From Legionella bononiensis (lineage in GTDB: Bacteria; Pseudomonadota; Gammaproteobacteria; Legionellales; Legionellaceae): a stretch of DNA of 64,000 bases. A program made the position numbers and the translations under genes. The notes under the pieces were generated by a model. That model had not been told where the DNA came from. It ran no database searches and was given only the letters and a program-made list of their open reading frames with translations. Within the stretch, counting starts at the first letter, position 1. Each line of letters starts with the position of its first letter. The stretch is from contig NZ_JADOBG010000019.1 in assembly GCF_016786215.1 (NCBI RefSeq), forward strand, positions 1 through 64,000. The letters are read 5' to 3'. Positions 1 through 9,275 of the stretch are shown here, one piece after another.

Positions 1-375
1 CGGATTTCGCTGTGCTTCATCCGGGCTACTTATGATTTGAGGGTATGGGTCAAGATGACTCCTAGCCCTCATAATAGTAGCCTGGATGAAGTGCGAAGCA
101 CGTAATCCGGGAAGTCCCGCGAAGCGAGCACTGATTAAAAAGGTACTATGCTGCGCATAGGCTTCCCGGATTTCGCTGTGCTTCATCCGGGCTACTTATG
201 ATTTGAGGGTATGGGTCAAGATGACTCCTAGCCCTCATAATAGTAGCCTGGATGAAGTGCGAAGCACGTAATCCGGGAAGTCCCGCGAAGCGGGCACCGC
301 TTAAAAAGGTACCATGCTGCGCATGGACTTCCCGGATTTCGCTGTGCTTCATCCGGGCTACTTTTGATTTGACGG
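1..375. repeat. 166-bp tandem repeat, about 2.3 copies
   Basis: A block starting CGGATTTCGCTGTGCTTC recurs at about 1, 167 and 333, so the period is 166 bp. Each unit contains its own inverted pair (CTTCATCCGGGCTAC against GTAGCCTGGATGAAG), so a transcript would fold into serial hairpins. The copies differ by only a few bases. Short ORFs inside are repeat translations and no gene is supported. The array may begin before the window. Confidence 0.85.
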
Positions 376-467
376 GTATGGGTCAAAAACAAACCTTCTT
401 ACTGCTTCTTTCAAATATCTTTAAGGATGACGTACTTATTCTAATTAATTTCTTTGATTGAACGTGA

Positions 468-502
468 AAATAACTCAGGTTCATAGTAAACCTGAGTTAT
501 TT
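468..502 (-). terminator. Hairpin terminator after the papain-like protease gene
   Basis: A perfect 14-bp stem (AAATAACTCAGGTT with its complement) encloses a 7-nt loop. It lies 10 bases beyond the stop of the minus-strand protease gene. Read on the minus strand, the stem ends in TTATTT-type bases, as expected for an intrinsic terminator. Confidence 0.8.
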
Positions 503-512
503 GATTTGGAAT

Positions 513-1607
513 TTAGGCAGTAGCTGTATCTGAATTTTCAACTTCACTGGGAAGGTTGCGTATGCGTTGCGCTTCGATTACCAGAACTTTGAAATAATCA
601 TAAGACATATAAAAATTACCTTTGTCTCCATACTGTTCACCCCATGAATTGCGAAGGGTAAATAATCCCTTGTGTTGACGGCCTTGATCATCAATTGCAA
701 TGGCATCATCATCATATCCGGTAATAACCATTTCATGACCACCAAATAGTGGATTCAAATAGATGTCACGTGCTATTTCAGGAGTAAGCACCCAGGTATC
801 GAATTTGGAGTTATGAGTTCCTATTGCTCCCATGGTACCCAGATCAAAATCCAATAAAAGAACGGCGAAGGTTACCCGGTCGTTTTCATTAAGGGCTGCT
901 TTAATCTCATTAATCGTTTTATTCGTGTCAGTACGTTCCATAATTGCTTGATATATATCAAGAATAGGCGAGAACAATACGGTCTTTTCATTAAGATCCT
1001 CGCTTAATTCATGGAATTTTTCTAATGGCATTGCAGTCTCTGGACCTGGTTGTTCACTTTTGGGATACTCAGTTAAACCACCACAACCAATAGCTTTCTG
1101 TTTTTCTTTGCTGACTATTCCGAAATGTTCCATTTGACTTAAAGCCAATCGACCAAACGAACCATCCCAACCACTTGGTGCATATCCATTTTGTTCCAGA
1201 TACATACCTAATTGTAATTGGCATAATTGACTGATGTAATCCCCTTTATTCAAGGCTGCATCAACTGCTGCCGTGGTTGCAAAAGTAACGCAGGAACCAA
1301 AGCTTCCTTGATTTAAAACGGGTACATTATTCATGCCCAATTCAATCTTTTGTGGTAAATGTGAAGGGGAGATCAGGGCATTGGATTTGTTGATAGTTGC
1401 TATACTTCGCTTATTCAGCGTCTGGATAGCATTTGGAGATAATTGCATTTTAAGCAGTTTAATGTCTTGTTGTTCTGCTTTTGTATTGAGGGATTTATTC
1501 TGTGGCGCTTTAAGAGTCTGAGTTATTGTTCCAACTATCTTAAGATCCTGGGCAAATAGATTTGTACTAAGCGCTATAGATAACAAAAACAACTTAGATG
1601 TTCGCAT
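513..1607 (-). CDS. Secreted papain-like (C1 family) cysteine protease
   Basis: A 364-residue exported protein. I chose the ATG at 1607 because it begins a clean signal peptide (MRTSKLFLLSIALSTNLFAQ) and has GGAG just upstream; the longer reading adds 25 residues before the signal. The catalytic triad of the C1 family is visible: Cys106 in NQGSFGSCVTFA, with the oxyanion Gln just before it, His291 in GGHEMVITGYD, and Asn320 in LRNSWGEQYG. Residues 20-90 resemble a propeptide. It probably works in the periplasm or outside the cell after type II export (inference). It is monocistronic and followed by a hairpin terminator. The protease fold is clear; the substrate is unknown. Confidence 0.88.
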   Translation of the reverse strand: MRTSKLFLLSIALSTNLFAQDLKIVGTITQTLKAPQNKSLNTKAEQQDIKLLKMQLSPNAIQTLNKRSIATINKSNALISPSHLPQKIELGMNNVPVLNQGSFGSCVTFATTAAVDAALNKGDYISQLCQLQLGMYLEQNGYAPSGWDGSFGRLALSQMEHFGIVSKEKQKAIGCGGLTEYPKSEQPGPETAMPLEKFHELSEDLNEKTVLFSPILDIYQAIMERTDTNKTINEIKAALNENDRVTFAVLLLDFDLGTMGAIGTHNSKFDTWVLTPEIARDIYLNPLFGGHEMVITGYDDDAIAIDDQGRQHKGLFTLRNSWGEQYGDKGNFYMSYDYFKVLVIEAQRIRNLPSEVENSDTATA

Positions 1608-1706
1608 TGAGTTAATCTCCGAAAAACGGTACAAGCTTAAATAACGGAGAGCGATCATACTTGATGGATTAAAAATAATCAATATAGCATTTTAATGATC
1701 ACAGGG

Positions 1707-2435
1707 TTATTGAACAGGAAAATTAAAGTACTTATGGGGAAAAGGTTCATTGCGTAACGTATAATGCCACCATTCAGAATAATAAGGTTTAAACCCATTA
1801 CTGATCATCAGTTGTTTTAAAAGTGATCGATTTGCCTTTTGAGATTTACTTAGATTGGTATAGTTGCTATTGGCCGTCACATCAAGGCAATCAAAGCGAG
1901 TACCCATGTCGATGGAATTATCATTTAAATAATCCGGTGATTTATCATAACACCGAGTAATAGGATGCGTGGGGATAGTACGATTCGCAGTATCGAGTTG
2001 TACCAAGGTTAAGTCTACCGTGCTGCCTCGTGTATGACCGGATGTAAGAGCTATATAATCTCGTTTAAACAGATCTTTTTTAATCTCACGAGGATAATAT
2101 TCTGGTTTTTGGCGCTCGTCCTTTGAATTTTGACTCCACTTATAAAAATAATTAACCGCTTGTTGCGGTCTGTAACAATCATAAACCTTCAAGGTATAAC
2201 CTTTGGTCTTGACAGCCTGTTCTACTTTTTTTAATTGCTCCGCAGTTTGTCGGGTAACGATGCAAACACCTCTGAGATAACCAGGAATGGGATTCCCAAT
2301 AAAATTATTTGAAGTGGCATAACGCATGTCCTGCAGGATGTCTGGAGCAACTTCATGCAGATACACAAAACCTTTCGGCAGGGCATAGAGACTGGAACTT
2401 GCAAGCATAATAAGAAGAGAAGCTATTTTTTTCAT
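1707..2435 (-). CDS. D-alanyl-D-alanine dipeptidase, VanX/DdpX type (M15D)
   Basis: A 242-residue zinc dipeptidase that would split D-Ala-D-Ala in the periplasm. The start at 2435 gives a signal peptide (MKKIASLLIMLASSSLYA); an earlier in-frame start would add only seven residues. The M15D zinc site is complete: His134 and Asp141 in SGHTRGSTVD, His224 in EWWHY, and catalytic Glu221. The length is a little above the usual 200 because of the signal peptide. VanX enzymes take part in vancomycin resistance where VanA and VanH are present; neither is here, so cell-wall recycling or nutrient use is more likely (inference). Confidence 0.88.
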   Translation of the reverse strand: MKKIASLLIMLASSSLYALPKGFVYLHEVAPDILQDMRYATSNNFIGNPIPGYLRGVCIVTRQTAEQLKKVEQAVKTKGYTLKVYDCYRPQQAVNYFYKWSQNSKDERQKPEYYPREIKKDLFKRDYIALTSGHTRGSTVDLTLVQLDTANRTIPTHPITRCYDKSPDYLNDNSIDMGTRFDCLDVTANSNYTNLSKSQKANRSLLKQLMISNGFKPYYSEWWHYTLRNEPFPHKYFNFPVQ

Positions 2436-2553
2436 ACAGGTACTGGTAAATATCAATGAGTCTTTCTAACACAACTGGTGATTCTATGTCTAGGATTGGC
2501 GATATCATTTAATCGTTAAATGATCTGGCTGTTTTTTATTAAGGAAAGGTTTA

Positions 2554-2562
2554 CTTAATATT
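2554..2562 (+). promoter_or_regulatory. Possible PmrA half-site upstream of the CX5R effector
   Basis: CTTAATATT lies 56 bp before the start codon and matches one half of the known Legionella PmrA recognition repeat (CTTAATATT). No second half-site is seen at the expected 11-bp spacing, so the call is weak. Confidence 0.2.
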
Positions 2563-2617
2563 TCTGGAGTATAGTTAACATATAAACCGCATTAATTGAA
2601 TCAGCGAGGCTACCCGC

Positions 2618-5011
2618 ATGCCACACTCACAGTTATATCAAACGATGGTGAACGAAGCGTCTTATCGTGATGAAACAGAGAATAAGTTAATAAAGGAGCA
2701 ACGTCTTGATAGTGAACGTGTTGTTGACTTAATTAACAACACACCTAACGCTGGCCTGCAGGATTTATACAGCGAGATGGGCGATTTGTTACGTGAAACA
2801 AATGACGCTCAATTTGGTATCGTGTCTCAACTTGTTCAAGTAGATGGTGAAGAACAATGGGTACGGGATGCAACTCACTCTGTACCTTTAGAAGAGCGTA
2901 TGCCCCATAATGCACCCGTTATCGAAGCAAATAATGCCCTGTTGCGCTGTCTTTCCCGTTTACGCCCCATTGATTTTGCCATTAACCAAAAACTGGGTGA
3001 TCAGGATCCCGGACCGGCATGCCGTGACCGTTTAAAAGTCAATTTTCAGGAGTTAACTCGGGCGGTTTTGGAGACAGCTCAAAGTGGGAAGAGTAACTCT
3101 GAGAAATTAAAAGCAATAACAAAACTTGAAACAGAATTTAACAGTACTTTAGTTAAAGAACTACATGAAGCCAATTTAACTCAAGGTTGTGACACTGCGG
3201 AGCAAGCAGAGAAACTGTTATTTCATTACCGTAATTTATCAAGCCTGCTGGAAAATCCCGCACGAACCATGGTTACTTTAACCTATGATAAAACGGCACG
3301 TGTTTTTCAGCGTGAAACTCAATACCCTGTTACTGAAAAAACACAAGCGCAGCATGATGCAATAAAAGAATTAGCAAAAATTCAGCCTTATCCTTTTAGT
3401 GAAGAAAAAAATGCCCACAATTCAAAAAATACAGCCATTCAGGAAGCAGATGCCTTGTTTGTCGATCTGATGGATCAGGACACCACAGCACTCTCTGCTC
3501 AAGCGCGAAAAACACATCCTGTTGGAGCAAAAAATGCGTTCATAGTCAAAAATGAACTGATTCCAATGACGGAGGAAGTGTTAGAGGAATCCGATCTCAA
3601 CACGGTTCATGCGGATCAGGAAAATACTCTTTGGCTGGCACGAATGGGGGTTCCTGTTTATGTGGGTTCTGGTGAATCCAGTAAGGCTGTTGAAGCGCAT
3701 ACCATACAGAATTTAGAGCAAATGCGCATGGCTGCTGAGCGACGAATGAACATTGAGTCTCCAAGGTTACATGTTACTTGCCTGAATACATACAGTCCTC
3801 TGGAAAATCAGACGACGATGATTAACAATTTGTACAAAGCAACTCGTAAACAAGGGAATGGTGATGATATTACTTATGCACCAACGAATCCGGACGGCAC
3901 CTTTCGATCCATGGATGTAGCGCCCAATTTACATTTTGCCGAAGGAGAAGCTCCGGTTGGTACCTTACCCCTTCAAAAGGCTAATCGACTGGCTCAGGTC
4001 ACTAAAGTTGTACTGGCAGCGGCTCAAAAAGATGCCACGGTAAGTATCGTTCAATGTGCCAGTGGACAGGACAGAACTGGAACTGCTGTTGAAAAATCAA
4101 CTCAGATTTGGATGCAAAAACGATATGAGCAAATGGGTAGAAATCCAGCCAATATTGAAACAATGCGTGCTGAGGGTGGCAATGCTGCCGAAATAACCAC
4201 TCATCATATTCATGGCTCTCCAGGAATGAAAACCGATTCCATGGCGAATAATTTTTTTGGAAGCAGCACAGCGTTTTCATCAGCTTCTTCCGAGCAGTTT
4301 TATCTTTCCAGCGCAAAGACTAATAAACAGAATAAAGTGGGTAACGTTGATTTTCTTAAAATACCTTCTGATGAAGCCAGGAACCAATATGGAACAAATT
4401 TGCGAGAATTTGAACTAAGCCTTGCTGATTTTGCGCGAACCATTTCAGGTGATCAAAAGAAACAGCAGTTATACGACAGTGGGCAAGATGTGTTACGCAA
4501 CATAAAAAAAATTGCCGCTGAGAACCCTGATTCACGAAGTTTGGCTGATCTTAATGCAACCCTTCCACATTGTACTTATGTAATACAGAATCATGATCAA
4601 CCTGATAATCCTGAATATCAGGAGAGTATGAGGCGATTGGCCAGTCTCTCACAGCATGTATCAGGAGCAACTTCACCAGGATGGAAAGCTTTGGGTGCAG
4701 GATTAATGACTTTTACTTGTTTGGCATTAATTGTAGCGGGTGTTTTAGCCGCAATTCCTACTGGAGGAACCAGCCTGCTAATGACGGTCGTAGGCGCAGC
4801 AGGACTTAGCGTTGGGACGGCAGTCGGAATAGGCGTTGGAGCGGTCGCTGTAACAGCGGGGACGGGATTTGCAGCATATAAAGCGGGAAGTGAACATGGG
4901 CTTGCTCATTCAATTTCTGAATTCAAGTCCGCACTGCATGAGATTAAGCATGATGAGAAGGTGAATGAAGATCCTTCTCCTCCCAATGATGATATAAGCT
5001 ATAAACATTAG
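2618..5011 (+). CDS. Putative Dot/Icm effector with a CX5R phosphatase motif and C-terminal membrane hairpin
   Basis: A 797-residue protein without a signal peptide. Residues 480-488 read CASGQDRTG, the CX5R loop of cysteine phosphatases. The lysine-free GQDR version most resembles the loops of bacterial phosphoinositide phosphatases of the SopB/SidF kind (CKSGKDR-like). Near residues 690-755 are two glycine/alanine-rich hydrophobic stretches, enough for a membrane hairpin, followed by a hydrophilic tail rich in Glu, Asp and Ser. SidF of L. pneumophila has the same order: catalytic domain, then two C-terminal membrane segments. I infer a secreted lipid phosphatase acting on a host membrane. 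Overall identity to SidF cannot be judged here. It is followed by a strong terminator. Confidence 0.7.
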   Translation: MPHSQLYQTMVNEASYRDETENKLIKEQRLDSERVVDLINNTPNAGLQDLYSEMGDLLRETNDAQFGIVSQLVQVDGEEQWVRDATHSVPLEERMPHNAPVIEANNALLRCLSRLRPIDFAINQKLGDQDPGPACRDRLKVNFQELTRAVLETAQSGKSNSEKLKAITKLETEFNSTLVKELHEANLTQGCDTAEQAEKLLFHYRNLSSLLENPARTMVTLTYDKTARVFQRETQYPVTEKTQAQHDAIKELAKIQPYPFSEEKNAHNSKNTAIQEADALFVDLMDQDTTALSAQARKTHPVGAKNAFIVKNELIPMTEEVLEESDLNTVHADQENTLWLARMGVPVYVGSGESSKAVEAHTIQNLEQMRMAAERRMNIESPRLHVTCLNTYSPLENQTTMINNLYKATRKQGNGDDITYAPTNPDGTFRSMDVAPNLHFAEGEAPVGTLPLQKANRLAQVTKVVLAAAQKDATVSIVQCASGQDRTGTAVEKSTQIWMQKRYEQMGRNPANIETMRAEGGNAAEITTHHIHGSPGMKTDSMANNFFGSSTAFSSASSEQFYLSSAKTNKQNKVGNVDFLKIPSDEARNQYGTNLREFELSLADFARTISGDQKKQQLYDSGQDVLRNIKKIAAENPDSRSLADLNATLPHCTYVIQNHDQPDNPEYQESMRRLASLSQHVSGATSPGWKALGAGLMTFTCLALIVAGVLAAIPTGGTSLLMTVVGAAGLSVGTAVGIGVGAVAVTAGTGFAAYKAGSEHGLAHSISEFKSALHEIKHDEKVNEDPSPPNDDISYKH

Positions 5012-5090
5012 ATTTCTACACTTCATCGTTCGAGATGACGTAATCCGCGTTATGAGAAGATACTATGTCTCAAGCGGGACTTAATTAACT

Positions 5091-5130
5091 GGATTGTGCC
5101 TCTTTAGTTGAACAGAGGACAATCCTTTTA
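5091..5130 (+). terminator. Rho-independent terminator of the CX5R effector gene
   Basis: The stem GGATTGTGCCTCT pairs with AGAGGACAATCC (one bulge) and is followed directly by TTTTATT, 80 bp after the stop codon. Confidence 0.85.
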
Positions 5131-5156
5131 TTGTACTGAAGCTTCAATTGTTCCCA

Positions 5157-5333
5157 TTAATAAAAATCAATGGTAGTAGTCGTCACATCTAATGGCCCCG
5201 GATCATCGTAATCAAACATCACTGTTTCAACGACCGGCGCGACAGTAACCTGTCTGTATTCAACGATTTCCGTAGATGTATAAACACAACCGGTAGATAA
5301 TAAGGTAACTCCTATTAACAATATCCATTTCAT
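5157..5333 (-). CDS. Small lipoprotein of 58 residues
   Basis: The ATG at 5333 begins a short lipoprotein signal, MKWILLIGVTLLSTGC, with lipobox LSTGC. The mature part is about 43 residues, rich in Thr, Val and Asp, with no recognised domain. GAGGT lies just upstream and supports this start over the one ten codons earlier. It is probably anchored in the envelope (inference). The role is unknown. Confidence 0.65.
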   Translation of the reverse strand: MKWILLIGVTLLSTGCVYTSTEIVEYRQVTVAPVVETVMFDYDDPGPLDVTTTTIDFY

Positions 5334-5382
5334 AGTGAAACCTCTTGTGGTTATTATAAGCAAATTGTAGATTAATTAATCA

Positions 5383-5676
5383 TTAAATGCCAGTTGTGTC
5401 ATCTCCTTTTATTTTCTCGGATTTTTTTCCATCCACATAATAAAGAAAGGCCAATATCTGAGCGACGGCAGCGTACAGATCCTTGGGAATTTCTTCATTG
5501 ATATGAATGTTAGCCAGCAGCGATGTCAGTTCCTCATTCTGTTCCAGAGGAATCCCATGCTCTTTTGCTGTAGCAATGATTTGTCGCGCTATATATCCTT
5601 CCCCTTTGGCAGTAACTCTGGGGGCGGAAGTCCCATCATACCGTAATGCTACCGCCCTGGTTTTATTTTTTTTCAT
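5383..5676 (-). CDS. FlhB C-terminal-domain-like protein
   Basis: A 97-residue protein equivalent to the cytoplasmic C-terminal domain of FlhB/YscU export-switch proteins, without the membrane domain. The core AVALRYDGTSAPRVTAKGEG and the following helix (IARQIIATAKEHGIPL) match that family. The autocleavage motif NPTH is absent: the region reads ALRYDG, as is usual in stand-alone FlhB-like proteins. Its ATG overlaps the stop of the FliK-like gene by 4 bp, indicating translational coupling. The pair suggests a hook-length or export-switch role, but no other flagellar gene is near. Confidence 0.8.
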   Translation of the reverse strand: MKKNKTRAVALRYDGTSAPRVTAKGEGYIARQIIATAKEHGIPLEQNEELTSLLANIHINEEIPKDLYAAVAQILAFLYYVDGKKSEKIKGDDTTGI

Positions 5677-6848
5677 ATGCGTATGTCCAGTAATCGTAAA
5701 TTCGCAACATCAATGTGATTTTCTTCCAATCCTGCTTGAACATTCCAGTTGCGAAGTTTTAGTCCTAAATCAGCAAGTACCTGTTTCATTTCCAGTTGAT
5801 ATTCATCAAGCGTTTGTAAGGCGGATGCATTTTGGGTATTGATTTTAATATCAATGTGTTTCGCATTAAGAGTTATTGTTGCCTGCAAGGCTCCAAGATG
5901 AGTCAGATTGAGGGCAAACGATAGAGACCATCGAGACTGTTGCATAGGCTCTGCTTTATGTTGTTTGATCATCAAAGGAATGACGTCTATGTTTTGCTCG
6001 GTTTTTACAGGCAAATCCAGCATCACGAGGTATCCGTTCTTGTGATCATTAGAAAGATGATTAATTTGATTTGCTGTGATGCGCGCTATTACTTGATTGA
6101 TTTGATCGCGTAATAGATGCTGCAATGCCTCAAGCGACAAGTCCAAAGTGTTCAGCATCATGCCTCTGGATAGAGGTTGAGGTATCGCCCCTGGTAAAGG
6201 CAAAGGATCCTGAGCTAATCGTTTTATTTCTGTATCAGGAACCCTGTAGGGATTAACTCTTCTGTCTTCAGGTAAGCAATTTAATAATTTGAAACATTGT
6301 CCTTTGAAATCTGATTTTAGTTTTTGCTGCGTTATGCCCCTTCGCCAATCAAGCAAAGTCGACTCCAAAAAAATACCACTCTGATTAATCGCCTGCATGA
6401 ATTGTTGCGGTAACTGAGTCAGGCCTGTAATGCTGTTTAACAGGGATTTAATCTGTTGATTGAGCGAGTAGGGTAATTGGTCTGATTTCATTAATTCAGT
6501 GAGGGTTTGCAGCATATTTGTAGGAGGAGCCTGTTTGGGCAGCGCCTGGAGCAGAGCATTTTGCAATATGGATAGTTCTGGATTCTTCTGTTGCACTTCA
6601 AGTATGGTTTCATGGTGGTTTGCAACTACTTTCACTTCGAGCAGTTCTCCCGGAGTAAAATGATGTGAACTTTTGGCATTGAGATTTTGCCCGTTTATAT
6701 TAATCAGTACCTGATTATTCGTTAATGCGGTGACGACCACCGTTTTGAGGATTTGACCTACATAAAGTTCCGTGGCTGGTTTTGCTAATTTTATTTCCTG
6801 GACAGGGGTTAACCTGACGCTTGAGGATTTATTCATTTCAACAGCCAT
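5673..6848 (-). CDS. FliK-like flagellar hook-length control protein
   Basis: About 391 residues. I chose the ATG at 6848 because GGAAGA lies 7-8 bases upstream; the ATG at 6854 almost touches that site. The N-terminal half is Gln-rich and variable. The last 100 residues hold the compact C-terminal domain of FliK (Flg_hook): a strand-rich stretch followed by LGALQATITLNAKHIDI and an ending on LRLLDIRI. In flagellar systems FliK measures hook length and triggers FlhB switching. Its coupling to an FlhB-like domain protein supports the call. It could serve a non-flagellar export system instead. Confidence 0.72.
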   Translation of the reverse strand: MAVEMNKSSSVRLTPVQEIKLAKPATELYVGQILKTVVVTALTNNQVLININGQNLNAKSSHHFTPGELLEVKVVANHHETILEVQQKNPELSILQNALLQALPKQAPPTNMLQTLTELMKSDQLPYSLNQQIKSLLNSITGLTQLPQQFMQAINQSGIFLESTLLDWRRGITQQKLKSDFKGQCFKLLNCLPEDRRVNPYRVPDTEIKRLAQDPLPLPGAIPQPLSRGMMLNTLDLSLEALQHLLRDQINQVIARITANQINHLSNDHKNGYLVMLDLPVKTEQNIDVIPLMIKQHKAEPMQQSRWSLSFALNLTHLGALQATITLNAKHIDIKINTQNASALQTLDEYQLEMKQVLADLGLKLRNWNVQAGLEENHIDVANLRLLDIRI

Positions 6849-7037
6849 AGGCATTCTTCCGGTTCAATTTGAATCAGTATATACTCAACGTCTTTGTTAT
6901 CGGCAGAGTTGTGAATTGCTTTAAAATTCACCAGGAAGGGATACCAGGAATTGAACTGAGAAAATCATTACTCTTAATGTAATTGAATATAGCCTTGAGT
7001 TCATCTGGTCATTACGCAATTTGAACAGGGTGTGGTG

Positions 7038-9275
7038 ATGTTAGATAGAGCCAGTGTAGTTGATGAGCAGTTTATTAAGCGAGTATTGCAAGGGGATTTC
7101 CCGAAGCCCCACAGTACTATGAGCCCCGAAATGGCAGAATTGGATAAAAAAACTGCCATAGAACTTTTTGATTCACAGATTAAATCCCGTTTGCTTGATT
7201 TAATTGCCAGACAGTTAAAAGAAAAAGGGTTGTCATTTTATACCATAGGCAGTAGCGGGCATGAGGGTAATGCCGTAATGGGGCAGGTATTTAAGCATAC
7301 CGATATGGCTTTTTTACATTACCGCAGCGGCGCATTCTATTTACAAAGGGCGAAACAACTTCAGGGTACGGATGGCGTAAAAGATATTCTTTTGTCTTTG
7401 GTTGCCGCGGCATGTGATCCGATCTCGGGTGGTCGACATAAGGTATTTGGTAGTGTCCCATTAAATATACCGCCTCAAACATCCACCATTGCTTCTCATT
7501 TACCCAAAGCGTTAGGCGCTGCCTTATCCATAACCCGGGCAAAAGAACTGGGTATATCAGGTAATCTGGCTGCGGACTCAGTCATTCTGTGTTCTTTTGG
7601 TGATGCTTCGACCAATCACGCATCCACTCAGACTACCTTGAATGCCTGCTCCTGGATTACGCAACAAAATTATCCTTTGCCCATAGTATTTGTTTGCGAA
7701 GATAACGGAATTGGCATTTCAGTCCCTACACCATCCAACTGGATAGAGACTTCAATCAGTTCACGCCCAGGGCTGCATTATATTACCTGTGATGGCTTAA
7801 ATATTGCCGATACCTATGCAAAAGCTCAGGAAGCAGAATATCTGGCTCGAACAAAAAAACAACCCGTGTTTTTACACATGCGCTGTGTCCGTTTGCTGGG
7901 ACATGCCGGTTCTGATATTGAATCTCAATACGCTACGCAAACCGAAATAGAACGCAGAGAGGCCAATGATCCGTTACTGCATACGGCCGGTATTCTTTAT
8001 CGGGAAGGCTGGATGACCCTTCAAGCCATGGTCGATCTGTATCAGGATAATAAAGACCTAATCGAGGCTAAAGCAGTGGAGGCGATCAGAGAGCCTCGAA
8101 TGAGCAGTGCTGAAGAAGTGATGGCTTCAATAATTCCGAAAGTAGAAAAAAAGAAAGGGTATGCTCTTCCGGATGAACCGAGTCGAATCAAGGCATTCGC
8201 GGGTGCTTACAATCAGTTGTCTTTAAAGCGCAATATGTGTCAACACATTAACTTTGCGTTGACGGATTTGATGCTGCAATATTCTAATATGCTGATTTTT
8301 GGCGAAGACGTGGGTAAGAAGGGAGGGGTCTATCGAGTTACCGCTGATCTTCAGGCTCGTTTTGGTCAACGCCGAGTTTTTGATACTATTTTGGATGAAA
8401 CGACGATACTGGGAACCGCGATTGGATTGGCTCATAATGGGTTTATTCCGGTACCTGAAATTCAGTTTCTCGCATATTTACATAATGCAGAAGATCAATT
8501 ACGTGGTGAAGCGTCTACCTTATCTTTTTTCTCCAGTGGCTTATATAAAAATCCCATGGTGTTAAGAATCGCATCTCTGGCTTATCAAAAAGGTTTTGGT
8601 GGACATTTTCATAATGATAACTCCATTGCGGTATTGCGCGATTTACCTGGGGTGATTGTGGCTTGCCCTTCAAATGGCCCAGATGCTGCGCGTATGTTAC
8701 GAACCTGTATGCGCCTGGCGGCTCAGGAAGGTCGGGTAGTCGTGTTTTTAGAACCTATTGCTTTATATATGACTAAAGATTTGCATAGCCCGGGAGATAA
8801 TGGCTGGCTATTTGATTACCCAGCGCCGAATGAACTGATTGCTCAGGGAAGTGTAGGGGTTTTCGGTGAAGGCGATACGGTTATTTTAACTTATGCAAAT
8901 GGGTATTATTTATCGCGTCAGGCTGAGAAAGTGTTGCGTGAAAATCATGGCATCAAGGTTAAAATTGTCGATTTACGCTGGCTTAGTCCTTTGCCAAAAG
9001 AAGCCATCTTAAACGAAGTGGCTAATGCAAAACGAATTTTAATTGTCGATGAAGGTAGACAAAGCGGCTCAATTAGTGAAGGATTAGTGACATTATTGAT
9101 GGAAGAAGCTTCATCAGGTTTGAAAATAAAACGTCTCACCGGTAAAGATTGTTTTATTCCATTAGGAACTGCCTGGCATTATTTATTACCCAGTCAGGAA
9201 AGTATTATAGAGGCGGTAATCGCATTACAGTCAGATAAAAGGGAGAAGGAAAGTGGACGACTTGTTATTTCTTGA
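7038..9275 (+). CDS. Fused alpha/beta E1 subunit of a thiamine-dependent 2-oxoacid dehydrogenase
   Basis: A 745-residue fusion. The ATG at 7038 has AGGG seven bases upstream. Residues 1-370 are E1-alpha-like, with a ThDP-binding segment starting GDASTNHAS at residue 188 and the loop MRCVRLLGHAGSD. Residues 395-745 are E1-beta-like (IFGEDVGKKGGVYRVTADL; DLRWLSPLP; VDEGRQSGSISEG). The family decarboxylates branched-chain 2-oxoacids or similar compounds and passes the acyl group to a lipoyl E2. Alpha and beta are usually separate genes. No E2 or E3 is adjacent. The 3' end overlaps an acyl-CoA dehydrogenase by 23 bp, so its product may feed that enzyme (inference). Confidence 0.85.
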   Translation: MLDRASVVDEQFIKRVLQGDFPKPHSTMSPEMAELDKKTAIELFDSQIKSRLLDLIARQLKEKGLSFYTIGSSGHEGNAVMGQVFKHTDMAFLHYRSGAFYLQRAKQLQGTDGVKDILLSLVAAACDPISGGRHKVFGSVPLNIPPQTSTIASHLPKALGAALSITRAKELGISGNLAADSVILCSFGDASTNHASTQTTLNACSWITQQNYPLPIVFVCEDNGIGISVPTPSNWIETSISSRPGLHYITCDGLNIADTYAKAQEAEYLARTKKQPVFLHMRCVRLLGHAGSDIESQYATQTEIERREANDPLLHTAGILYREGWMTLQAMVDLYQDNKDLIEAKAVEAIREPRMSSAEEVMASIIPKVEKKKGYALPDEPSRIKAFAGAYNQLSLKRNMCQHINFALTDLMLQYSNMLIFGEDVGKKGGVYRVTADLQARFGQRRVFDTILDETTILGTAIGLAHNGFIPVPEIQFLAYLHNAEDQLRGEASTLSFFSSGLYKNPMVLRIASLAYQKGFGGHFHNDNSIAVLRDLPGVIVACPSNGPDAARMLRTCMRLAAQEGRVVVFLEPIALYMTKDLHSPGDNGWLFDYPAPNELIAQGSVGVFGEGDTVILTYANGYYLSRQAEKVLRENHGIKVKIVDLRWLSPLPKEAILNEVANAKRILIVDEGRQSGSISEGLVTLLMEEASSGLKIKRLTGKDCFIPLGTAWHYLLPSQESIIEAVIALQSDKREKESGRLVIS

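Noticed and set aside
252..461. ORFs inside the 166-bp repeats
   Set aside because: They translate repeat DNA on both strands and have no ribosome sites.
4002..4316. A 104-codon antisense ORF in the CX5R effector gene
   Set aside because: It lies wholly within a well-supported gene and shows no domain.
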